DNA of 64,000 nt, from positions 186,001 to 250,000 of the forward strand of contig JAFEKR010000007.1 in the NCBI GenBank assembly GCA_019022495.1, in the 5' to 3' direction. How positions within the stretch are numbered: position 1 is the first letter of the stretch; each line of letters starts with the position of its first letter. Below are positions 25,694-36,642 of this stretch, in pieces. The notes under the pieces were generated by a model. It was not told the origin of the DNA and ran no database searches. It was given only the letters and a program-made list of their open reading frames with translations. A program made the translations under genes and the position numbers. Origin of the DNA: Epichloe hybrida. Taxonomy: Eukaryota > Ascomycota > Sordariomycetes > Hypocreales > Clavicipitaceae.

Positions 25694-26991
25694 AGCCTCC
25701 ATAAAGCTGTTGGCGCTGTGGGGGAAATATGGAGCAGGCTCGAACCTTGAGACTAGTGGGAAGCTGATTTGAAGATGAGAACGTGGCGGCCTAGTTTATG
25801 TGTGTACCTGTTTGCTGTTTACTATACACATGGACGGATTTACATGAATTTTAGCCATGTAAATAACATATCTAAATCGCTGTCACATGTCACTAACGGT
25901 AAAGGAGCTGAGCTTTGCCCGGGCAAATAACATGTGTGGAATGATGCAAAGAATGGAAAGAAGAGATGATGATGATTGGCTAGCTAGGAAATCTATTAGA
26001 AGGAATAGGGAGCTATGTATAAGCTTCAAGATCAAACGAAGAACAAAGATGAACAGAGAACCTAATGAATGAAAGTTTTGATTAACAAACGAATCACAGC
26101 ACGGATCACGACAACAAACGCGAAACGGGTAGTTATCTGCATTCATAAAGTAAAAAGTGATGCCTCAGGTGTGAGGCTGCGATATCCAACAATATGTAAA
26201 TATGTAGTTATTCAAGGTGTGTGTCTTACGTAAGCCATACAGGGGATGATGGGGAAACGTCAGAGGGACAGGGGAGCTCTAATTCTTAAAGTTCGTCAAC
26301 ACTATATATCGACGCCTGAAAGCAGCAGCGTAGGGGCCAGTCCGTAAAGCTAACATGTTATATGTACAGAGGGTTGCAAGGAGCAAAAAGCAAGACGAAT
26401 AGTACAAAGGAATCAGGTACCTAGGTCGCCATGTACTTGCCAAAGTGACATTCATGACTCAACGATTAGACAAGGGTATCACAGAGCCTAGATCGGGCTA
26501 TTCACTATTAGTAGCTTACTTGGAGGAAAAAAGCGTTCATTAAGATCCAAGTTATTTTATATAAGAAATCTAATAATTAAACGTTTTAGCCTGATAGTAG
26601 AGAATATGTATCGTGCGTTTATTACGGAGCAAGCTGCCTTTTGTATTTATTAGAATCCCCTTTTGGGCTTAGCGCCTCATCAACGCTATATAGTGAGCCT
26701 AGTGGTCGCAATTAAGTTCTTCCGATGTAATCCGTACTCGGTAAATAATCAGGAGATCATTTTACCCCATTATTCCCATTATTACTCCTTTAGCTTCTTG
26801 ACCCCTGCACTTATTCCCGCTTCTTTTTTCGCGTATGTACGGATTACGCGCACCGGAAGTGACAAATCGATCAGACTCACGCGCTCATTGTTTGGCAATA
26901 TTTCGGTTCCAAAGTCTCTAGGTTAGTGGCTAAATATTAGGCTGAATATCTGACCAGCTTTTTCTGCCCCCCCAGGGGCATCACCACATAC
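25694..26991. other. Intergenic, AT-richer
   Basis: This 1.3-kb stretch lies between the acyl-CoA synthetase and the WD40 gene, both on the plus strand. It is AT-richer than the gene flanks but CpA and TpG are normal, so it is not RIP-erased. ATCCGTACTCGG lies near 26729. A polypyrimidine run ending CCCCCCCAG sits just before the WD40 start and could be a splice acceptor of a 5'-UTR intron. Confidence 0.5.
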
Positions 26992-29900
26992 ATGAGTGTC
27001 GCGCCCATGACCGCCACGACCGCGGCGCCTCGGCTGGTGATAGATCTGACGCTCGACGAAACCGTGACGACGACGACGACGACAACAACGCCTCCCGTGG
27101 GAACGACTGCACCGCCTATATCAGCATCGAGAGGTACCAGACAGCCGTACCCGGCTGCTGTTGGTGTTTCTGGGGAACCGCCGTCGAAGAAACGGCGAAT
27201 CGGGATTGGAGCCCAATCGCGAGAAGCTGCAAAGACAAATGTGCAGCGGCTTTTATTACCACATGTTGCGAGGGCGGTGGACCAGTTGTCACCGCAGCAG
27301 TATGTCGTGGACCGGATCGCCGTCGAGGTATGTACAATTCGGAGGGAGAAGATGCCGCTCAGGGGACGGGCTACTGTAAGAACGGGCTGACCGAATGGGT
27401 TTCAGGCGGTGACGATATTGCTTAAAACGACGAGTTTCCTCGAAAGAGTCGAGGCCGCCCGTGGCGTTTTAACGACTCGTGAAGTCGCTGAAATCGAGAA
27501 TCGCGCTGCACTGCTGGTTCAACAGCTGGCTTCTCTTCCAGTGCGATTTCCCGATGAAGTAATCTTGCGTCTTGACACGAAGCTAACACTTTGGTCGATT
27601 AGAGTTATCAAAGACAAGAAATCAAGTCTGAATTCTGTCCTCCGAAACCTCCACCGAAACCATACTACACACCTCCATCCCTCACGCCTCTGAAAGCCGT
27701 GCCACAGCCTCTACCGAAACCAGTTCAGTCACTTTTCCCTCCTCCCACGAAACCGAGGGTCAAGCCCACGCGGGTTCCGAAAGCAAGAGCACGGCCTCGA
27801 CAACTTGTTAGGCGCCAAAAGAGTGCCTCTCCAGCCATCAGCACGTGGCTGCAGCTGCAAGTAAAGCCTTACCTGAGGGCCGAGTCTCGTGATGCCATCG
27901 CCGGAGGCTTGGAGAGCCGCGTCGCGTTGCGAGATTGTGTGCCTCTACCAGTCACCTATCACGCCGACTTCACATCGCTCGAATTCGCAGACATCTTTAA
28001 AAAACTAGAGACGGCACTTTCGCTGAGCCTTACCAGAGGGCCAGAGGCTCTGGCTCACCTGGTTCACGCATACGACGTCGCCTCGATCATCGGCAATGCC
28101 ATCCCTGGGCGAACGGCGGAGGATATCCAGAATTTGTGCTCAGATATAAAAGCTGGGCATGCAGTCTGGCAAACAAGTCCTAGTGTGCTGTCGCTAAAAA
28201 AGGCCGACCCCAAAATGCGCTCTCAAAATCGACGCGCGAACCGAGTCTCATCGATGCTACTGGCCCGCGAACTTGAAGGCAACGTGGGCTTTGGCCGGAT
28301 GAGACAATACGAGAACTTCCAGAACCAGTTTCAGATATGCCACGAAGATGGCTTGTCATTGATAGCCGAATTTACCAACTGCGCGGGCGACATCACTGCC
28401 ATGTGTTGGGTACCTCACGGCAACATCATATGTGGCACAACGGCTCATTCAGACGCCCATAATCAGCAATACAACAAGCCTGGAAACCTGTTACTCTGCT
28501 CAACAACGAAAGGAACTCTCCAAGCTTTCGCTGACCACAGAATCCCGCGGCCTTTGGTGGAAAGGGGGGAGAATTCAACCGACGCAATGCGTCAGAGTCA
28601 GGACCCTTGGCTGTACTCATCCGTCGTATCTACTGACTACGACGGTGTCACTGGCCGGGCCTTCACATCCAGCTTTGACAAGACGGTCAAAGTATGGAAC
28701 GTTTTGGAGAACAAGGATTCTATGGAAGCCATGGCCACATGGCATCACGATGGCAACGTCAATTTCGTCGCCGCTGCCAAAGACGGATCAGGACACGTCG
28801 CGACAGCTGCCGACGTTCCCGCCGAAGCCATTCGAATCTACATTGTTGATCCAACGAATGTACAAGACAGCCAGTATTACACAATCTCGTGCACCCGAAA
28901 CGACGCTGAGCGATCTGACAAGTGGGCTTACTTTCCCGCGACGATGCAATGGGGACAATGTCCAGGTGCCAGGCACTTACTAGCTATTGGCTATTCACCT
29001 CGCAGCCTTACCGGCGACGACAGCGATATCCCAGAGGAAAAGCTTCACTCGGGCGAAATCGTGCTTTGGGATGCGGCAAGGAGAGTTCAGATACCTGTCC
29101 TGACAGCAACAACAGCAAATGTGTTTGAAATAATGTGGCATCCAACTCTGCCTCGCTTCATCGTGGCCACCTCGCCATCGGGTCTCATCGTGGATCAGAA
29201 GACGCGCACGAACATCCATATTTTCCAGTTAGACACGGAAAGGGAGGGTGGCGCATACAGCGAGGTCCAAAAGCTCGACTGCCCTGCCTCGGATATCAAC
29301 GAGCTGACAATCATGCCCAACTCTCTCATGCACGCCTTCATCACGGCAGGATGCACAGACGGGCGAGTCTACGTCTGGGACACGGCCCAAGGCGATCGAC
29401 CCATCCACGTACTGAAGCACGGCCACCCGCTAGACGACTACATATTCGATCGCGAAAAGGAAGACACTGGCATCAAGTTCTCGGCATGGGGCACCACGGC
29501 AGACCGCTTCTACACGGGCTCCAGCGACGGCGTTGTCAAGGTGTGGAACGTTCGACGCAATCGCCAGCCCTTTGTACGAATCCTCCTCGAGGCACCGGGA
29601 CCCATATCATGCGGCGTCTTCTCCCCCGACCACTCCAAGCTCGCTGTTGGTGATGCCACGGGCCGCGTGTTCCTCTTTTCCGTCGACAAGCGAGACGCCC
29701 TCGACTCCCACTTCACCACGCTCCCGGGTCTCGACCGCCGCATCCGCCGTCCCAAACCATTCACACCTCACGCTGAGCCGCCACCGCCCACGACCACCAG
29801 CGACACCACCAGCCCGGGCGGCCCTCTGTCCATCGCACAATATTCTCGACAAACGTACCTTTGCTCCTACAAACTCGTCATCCATAAAAATCCCGTCATC

Positions 29901-30251
29901 GGAGCCGTCCAAGGCCCCTCGTACGACCTGACACAACTGTATCGCAGAGACGCGCACGCCTACTTCGACGCGCAAGGTCCCCTGCTCCCCGAATTCGAAC
30001 GGAACCAGAGAAGCGCCATAGACGCCAGCATCGGACTTGAATCCCGATCTATCCGAAGACTCAAAGATGCCTCCCTCTTCACTCCATCACCAGACGCGCA
30101 CGCAGTCAATGTATCCAAGGATCTAGACGTGGCGGCGCTCCCCGAGAATCTCGTGGAAGAGCTGGTCCACAGTGGCGCACAGCTCAATCTCGATGGCGAA
30201 GAAGGCTGGGACTTTGCCTACGAGGAGATGCCTTCCATGTCCGAACCATGA
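26992..30251 (+). CDS. Nuclear WD40-repeat protein of unknown function
   Basis: Three exons (26992-27327, 27406-27558, 27603-30251) encode 1045 aa. Intron 2 is only 44 nt, with GTAATC donor, GCTAAC branch and TAG acceptor. The N-terminus carries VIDLTLDE (16-23), which looks like a SUMO-interacting motif, then a Thr run and a basic PSKKRR (64-69) likely to act as a nuclear signal. A Pro/Lys/Arg-rich linker follows. From about residue 380 on there are WD40-type blades: GRAFTSSFDKTVKVWNVLE, HSGEIVLWDAARRVQIP, FITAGCTDGRVYVWDTAQ, RFYTGSSDGVVKVWNVRRN, KLAVGDATGRVFLFSVDK. The last part is acidic and ends EEMPSMSEP. I do not recognise the gene. WD40 subunits of chromatin or ubiquitin-ligase complexes are possible homes, but nothing here decides that. 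Confidence 0.8.
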
Positions 30252-30841
30252 ACGAGGAGGGGGGGCCATTTCCCACAGAGCATCTTGCTGAGCATCTTTC
30301 TTCATCAAAGAGCACGTATCATGTATTTGATGGCGGGGAAACCTAGGTTTGCGAGGGAAACACGCATCATATGAGCCAAGTGGAAGGGGTAGTTATGCGC
30401 ATGTAATATAGTGCGACAACGATGAGCTATGAATGAGGATTTGTACATTTATTCACGTTCACGTCGGCTCAGCTCAGCTTATGAGATGGAAAGATGCAAA
30501 TGGCTGTGAACAATACAAACGGCCGGCCATGATGCATGGAAATCCGTCTATTCCCTCCCATGACGACACATTACATGTCTACAATGTATATATATATGAT
30601 GACAACAGCGACAAACAATGAAAGGACGTCAAGGTTCACCGCCATGGTCTTATGGAACTCTCGTCCAAGCTTCTCATCTTTCAAACAAGCCGAACGAAAA
30701 CTCCCTTTGAGCACAACCAGCCATGTTCCCCTCTTTTTCTCACGGGTTTCGCGACTATCGATGAAACATCTGGGTGACGGGTTCTCATTCTCTTTGCATC
30801 GAAGCATCCCTTTTCACAGTCAAGATGTGTTGCAACGCCGC
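30252..30841. other. Intergenic, convergent 3' flanks
   Basis: This 590-nt stretch lies between the stops of the WD40 gene (plus) and YHM2 (minus). I see no gene, RNA or repeat. Confidence 0.6.
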
Positions 30842-32022
30842 TTAATGCTTGGCCGTGGGGGAGTCGCCGGTCAGTTTTTCAACATAGGTCTTCGCCCTGG
30901 ATTTTGATAAAACATTTCGTTAGTAAAAAGATGAGCTTACAAGGGAATGGATGAATGATTGAACGGGGGGGGGGACACACATGTCACCAAAGGCGACCAT
31001 GCAGATGGTTTGCCAGACACCAAGACCGATTCGCGGGACGACACCGCGGTATAGGCCCTTGACACCGTTGTTGGAGTAAATGTATCGGAAGGTGTTGCCG
31101 ACAGTCATCTTCTTGGGTCGGTTAGGATCGTCCTTCTTGCTCTGCATCTCCACACGGATGACCTCGATGGGCTGGTTCCAGGCACTGAGACCACCACCGA
31201 GACCGGAGGCGATGATCTTCTCCCAGGGTGTCAGCTTCTCCTTCTCAGACTTGCCGGTGAAGGAGCGGATCCATCCCTCGGCCAGACGGCTGAGACCGAA
31301 ACGACTTCCCCAGTTGGTCATCTGGCGAATGGCAACGGCGTTGACGCCCTTGTTGATGCCCTTGATGCCCTCGCGGCGGTAAATGTCCATGAAGGTCGCA
31401 AAGGTAGACTGGGGCTTGACGCCGGCGGCAGCCATCTTGTGCTTGGTGATTTCGACCGTCTTCATACACGTGCAGAAACCCATGGTGGCATAGGCCTGAG
31501 CGACACCACCCGTGATACCACCGAGGATACCACCACCGAATTCGGAGGCACCAGCCGCGCGGGCATAGTACTCGGCCTCGGAGGCGACGAAAAGAAGAAC
31601 GGCGCCCTTGGTAGAAGCTTCAATCCAAGCCCATGGGATCAGGCCTTGGTAGACTGTAGTTTGAGAAAAGCGCGCCAATTAGCATGCGATTGTCTTGAAA
31701 TTGGCGATTCAGGAACAAGGAAAAAAAGGGGGGCAATGGAAAAGTGAGCGAGGTCACGAAACTGCCCATAATGAGGAATGGAAAAGAGGCAATACTCACA
31801 TCCAAGAGGACCACCACGAGCCCAGATACGACCAAGGGCGGTGGTGAAGCCATCGCCACGATGAGCCGCCATGGTGGTCTTGACGACCTCGAGAGGCTGA
31901 CCGAGGGTGGTGACCTCGAACATGTTGAGGCCAGCACCGAGGAGCAAGTTGGAGAACTTGATGGGCTTCTTCTCCAATTGGGGCTCCCCAAGGGAGCCGG
32001 ACTGAGCAGGCGTCGCAACCAT
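30842..32022 (-). CDS. YHM2: Mitochondrial citrate/2-oxoglutarate carrier
   Basis: Three exons (32022-31800, 31653-30981, 30896-30842) encode 316 aa. Yeast Yhm2 exchanges citrate for 2-oxoglutarate across the inner mitochondrial membrane and was first described in mtDNA maintenance. Seen: [23 protein letters not shown] (carrier signature with variations), [36 protein letters not shown] segment (as [15 protein letters not shown]), [20 protein letters not shown] and a third repeat with [13 protein letters not shown]. The exon 1/2 junction builds the Phe of GFYQGL. The last 18 residues, with [17 protein letters not shown], come from a 55-nt final exon whose intron has an ACTAAC branch and CAG acceptor. 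Length and repeats fit the SLC25 family. Citrate synthase lies 1.3 kb away on the same strand. Confidence 0.93.
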
Positions 32023-33318
32023 GGCTTTGGAAGTTGTAATTGACGCAAAGGGGCCCTGACCAAGGGATTAGGGTGCTTCTTCGCAAGAAAAGGGTGCTTT
32101 TCCACGAGGAGAGCGCTCGAGGGGCGGGCAGAAAGCTGTTGCTGTGCTGAGTAAGAATCGAGGGACTCGGGATATAACAGCGCAAGCTGAAATGCGGGTG
32201 CGGTCGTAACCAGTCTGGTCACGAGTCACGGAGATGCAAGAAAGTGGAGGAAGGGTATTACAATTTGGGAGTAGTCGCCGAGTCGGTTGTTGGTGTGTGT
32301 TAGATGGCCGAGGTTGAAGGGGGGGTCAATGACGGGTTCCGTGATTGCCCGGAGTTGTGAAGACGGATATCAGCTTACGTAAGCAAGGCAAGTACGTACA
32401 GTACGAGTCAACCAAGTTCCGTCCAACTTGAGAGGCGGAGTGAGATAGGCGAGTCAGTATCAAGGGAGGAGGAATAAAAGGAATAAAAGGAATCAGAAAG
32501 ACGGAAAAACCAATTGTAAAAACCCCAGTCAGACCAACATGACAGAATAGCTGGTCGCAAGACCTGATGTTTGTTGACCCTGGATCAGATTAGGCCCAAA
32601 AAGCCAATTGGGGCGCTCAACATACATGGCTGTTGGACCGCGCCCGCCATTGTTGAGAAACCAGACCCCCAATTCTGGCTTTCCGCCAATAGAGTCGGTG
32701 CTATTAGGTGGGTTTCAACGGGCACTTGGGCCCATGTCCATTCGTAATATTCTGATGCCGATGTTTGATTTCGATTTCGAGCAGGGGGCTTCACTTCAGA
32801 CTTATGAGCCTTTTCAATTGCGTCGGTCGTGACGATGCCATCCATTCGACGGCATCTGCCAGCATTAACCCCGTCTGCCTGTGCACTCATACTCCGGCGT
32901 CGGAATCGTCATGTACAGACTGCACACAAACAGAACACAACTTGACCGTGCACCAATCTACGTCATCTGAATCTGCCATTTACCTAGAAGGGGCCCTAGA
33001 ATAGTTTGCCATCAACTGATTGCGATCCATCATTACTTCTATCAAGAAAAAAATATTCCCAAGCATATATTGTACAAATGTCTAGCGCCCGTGATATTCG
33101 CGGAGGGACCATCAGGCTCTAATATTTCCCTTTGATTTCCCTTCCAGGCACGCCTTGGCATGCGCCCAATGTCAAGGCAAAGTCGCTCAACGCCGTCTGC
33201 AGTTGCCTGATTGCCTTCGTCCTTTTTTTTTTTGGTCAAAAGGAAAAAATAATGTTTCGCTATTCATGTCGTAGTGCCGTTTTCTTGCATCGTGTCTTTA
33301 TGACACTTCAACTGCCAT
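32023..33318. other. Intergenic, YHM2 promoter side
   Basis: This 1.3-kb stretch holds the upstream region of YHM2 and the 3' flank of citrate synthase. GGAATAAAA is repeated in tandem near 32471-32491. No protein-like frame is visible. Confidence 0.55.
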
Positions 33319-35059
33319 TTACAGCTTCTTGACAATCTCAACCCACTTGTCGGTGGAGAAGGACTTGGGTCGCTCTATGGGAGCACCGACAGCGCGGTCA
33401 ATAATCAGCTGAGGGAGGACACCGATGGCACGGGAGACACCGAACAGGACAGTGTAGTAGCTGGCCTCGGTAAGACCGTAGTGCTGGAGAAGAACACCAG
33501 AGTGAGCGTCGACGTTGGGGTAAGGGTTCTTGGTCTTGCCGTGCTCAGTCAGGACACCAGGAGCGATCTTGTAGACCTGGCTGACAAGCTTGAACATGGG
33601 GTCCTCGGGCATCTTCTCTACGGGGTTGTTAGCATGATCATATCAACCATTCAAGACATGCTCCTCCAAATTCAAACAAGGTGTTGGAGGTACACGTACC
33701 GAGACCGAACTGGCGCTGAGCCATATATCGGGGGTCAGTCTTGCGGAGAACAGCGTGACCGTAACCAGGGACAACACGGCCAGAGTTGAGAGTAGACCAC
33801 AAGTAGTCGGTGATTTTCTTGTCGGATAAGTCATCGCCAACAATCTTCTTCATCTCCGTCAACCACAGCAGTACCTCCTGGTTTGCCAGACCGTGCAGGG
33901 GACCAGCAAGACCGTTGAGACCAGCGGCCAGAGAGAGGAACGGAGAGCTGAGAGCGGAGCCAACAAGGTGGGTGGTGTGGGCAGAGACATTGCCACCCTC
34001 ATGGTCGGTGTGAATGGTCAAGTAGAGACGGAGCAGCTCGACGAAGTCAGAGTTGTTGCCGAAGCCCAGCTGGTTGGCAAAGTTGAAGGAGTAATCCTTG
34101 TCCTTCTGGATAGGCGCAACCTTGCCGCCCTTGAACACGTTCTGGTAGATGCGGGAAGCAATGTTGGGCAGCTTGGCAATGAGGTCCATGGAGTCCTCAA
34201 AAGTGTAACCCCAGTAGTCCTTCTTGCTGACACCCTTGGCGTAGGCCTTGGCAAAGGAAGAAGTGTGCTCGAGAGCAGTAACAGCCAGGGAAAACTGAGC
34301 CATGGGGTGGAGGTCGGTAGGGCAGTGGTCAATAAGCTCCTCGATGAACTTGGGGAGATCAGAGCGAGCAGCCCACTCAGCGGACAGGTCGCGGACCTGC
34401 TGCTCGGTAGGGACCTCGCCGGTCAGGAGGAGCCAGAAGAGACCTAAAGAGCTTCAGGTTAGCAAAGCATTCATGGCTGGACGAAACAAACATGTAGTCA
34501 TACCTTCTGGGAGGGGCTCCTTCCCACCGGGTGCCTTGGGGAGAAGCTCCTGGCATTCGGGGATGGTCTTGCCACGGAATCGGATACCCTCCTCAGCATC
34601 GAGGACGGAACCCTCCCAAACAAGAGCCTTGATACCACGGGCACCGCCATATACCTGGTCCAGGGTGACCTTGTCGACGACCTTGGAACCGTGCTCTCTA
34701 AGCAAGGTTTCTGAGTTAGCAAAAAGATTGTCGCGAATCATATTAGACAGATCGTCCGAGAGACAACCAGGCTGAAAGATGGGGGGAATCAGCGGCAAAG
34801 GTCGATGCTTACTTTCGGAGAGCCTTAATCTGCTCAATCTTCGCGGGCAGAAGCTCGGCGAAGCGCTCTTTCAGGGTCTGGAGAAACCAATTGCGTCAGT
34901 ATGCCTTGGCTCATCGCATGCCACTATGACGACAGAAGCTCACCTGGGTCTTCGCAGAATAGTAACGAGCAGCATTGAAAGCGGCAGCCCGGCCATTAAA
35001 GGCTTGGGGCTTGAGCGAGGCCCGGAGGCAGAGTTGCTAAGGCGGGTAACGGAAGCCAT
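33319..35059 (-). CDS. CIT1: Mitochondrial citrate synthase, with an apparent frameshift in exon 1
   Basis: Five exons (35059-34944, 34877-34813, 34697-34504, 34443-33700, 33617-33319) cover a protein of about 472 aa that condenses acetyl-CoA and oxaloacetate to citrate. Seen: [53 protein letters not shown], catalytic regions [19 protein letters not shown] and [18 protein letters not shown], and [16 protein letters not shown] end (as [12 protein letters not shown]). From ATG 35059 the frame starts [11 protein letters not shown], but the mitochondrial presequence then continues in the next frame as [20 protein letters not shown] into RYYSAKTQ. The ATG frame ends at a TGA in exon 2. One extra base near 35024-35029 (CC for CCC) would fix it, and exon lengths then sum to a multiple of three. 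No ATG opens the other frame. A sequence error is most likely; a real mutation is possible. Confidence 0.9.
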
Positions 35060-36642
35060 TGTATGACAATGGGGGAGGTATCACAGCTAGTAAATGAACA
35101 TAAAGGGGGGGAAGGAGGACAAAGCTGGAAGAGATGGAGGAGAGGATTTTTAGTATGGGTACAAGGGTCTCTCGGAAGCGAAAACGGCGGCAATGAGTGG
35201 ACGTCCCAGTCGTTGTTGCGCTCGGAGACGTGGTCGAAAGCAAGAGAAAAATTGTTACTATTAGCATGGGCCGGCGATCCATTTCATATCATAAGGTGGG
35301 CCCTTCCTGCCTTCTTCGCCCGGGATAGGGACAGGCATGATGACATCCAGATGGCTGGGCCCCTGGAATGATGGTGCTAAGCCCACTAAAGCCGCTGGGG
35401 CACCCCCCCTGAACGCGCCGCAGATGCGTCCTTATCTTTGAACATGCAAATTGCTGTCAGATATCGATCGCATTTGCCGTGGTAAGTACGATCGGAACAG
35501 CATGTACATTGATTTTTTTTTCCAGCCCCTTTTTCCTTCTGCGTCCTGCATGTTCCCTGCTGTTGCTCAGTGATGAAGGACATGATCGTATGTACTACAT
35601 GTCGTTATCATCATAGCCGCGGCTACCGTGGCACGGTCGGCCCTCGTCGACTAGCAAGGACACGACAGCATGGGATGTCGGCGAAGACGTGACGGCCAGC
35701 GACTGGATGGCGGTATTCGGCAGCCTTCGATGCTAGAACAAGGCACACAATGGTGAGGGCTCCACTGTTGCCAGTCCCTGGTGCTGAAAATACCATTTGC
35801 TGAGGTTCAGTGCTTTTTTTGAGGGTTTTCTACGGAGTACTCTGTATCAGATATCAGTTCCACGTAATAATCCGTACAATGTCTGGAGTAGAAATATGGA
35901 GTACCAGACACACGGTGGACGAATTATAAATGAGCCAAAGAGCAAAGCACTGGAGCCCCATCTGACCAGCCAATCAAAATTGTCACACAAATTTTTCGTC
36001 AAGTCACGTTTTTGTGCGCCTGACATCTTTCTGCCCGCCACCCTTAAATATTGGAATCCCTCCCTGCCCCGTGGCAGATGTTTGCCCCACGAGTGGTTTC
36101 TTCTTTTTCTTCACCCACCTCAAATACCACCGCATTCCTTTGAAAATCCATCCAGATTCGCCCTATCGGCTTGATCATTCGTCAAGCAGCAGAGCTATTT
36201 CTGCCGTACTGACCAGCTATCTGTGACCACGTCGCCACTTTTTGTCCTCACAGTAGAAGACGATTTTGACTTCCGTGACGCGCCATTTGATTGACATTTG
36301 GACGTCATCGCGTATTCTCTCATCTCTCTCTAAACAAACATCTGATCCACACGTACAACCCGACGCTTTTCGCTAGACCGTACTTTCTTGAGCCTCGTAA
36401 ACTCATCTCTAGTTGGTACTGGTTGGTGCCTGTCCAGAAGGAGGCAACCAGGTATCGTATACCGAGACTTAGGGACTGGTGTTTCGTGTGGACTTGATTT
36501 TGGCCCATCGAGGAGGGATAGATCAAGAAGATAAACCAGAGAACTCACATTCCAGTAGCGGCCATTGACCGCATCCCTGGACTAGTATACTGAAGTTTTT
36601 CGACAAGGACAAAACGACATCGTGTCACATCCGCCCTTGACC
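35060..36642. other. Intergenic, divergent promoter region
   Basis: This 1.58-kb stretch separates citrate synthase (minus) and the RNA-binding protein (plus). A TACGGAGTAC motif lies at 35831-35840 and ATAATCCGTACAAT near 35867-35880. No coding region is evident. Confidence 0.55.

Noticed and set aside
26500..26660. AT-rich spacer as a third RIP-mutated repeat
   Set aside because: CpA and TpG occur at normal levels here and the stretch is short, so it is only an AT-rich spacer.
33893..34447. 184-codon open frame antisense to citrate synthase
   Set aside because: It is the antisense shadow of citrate synthase exon 4.
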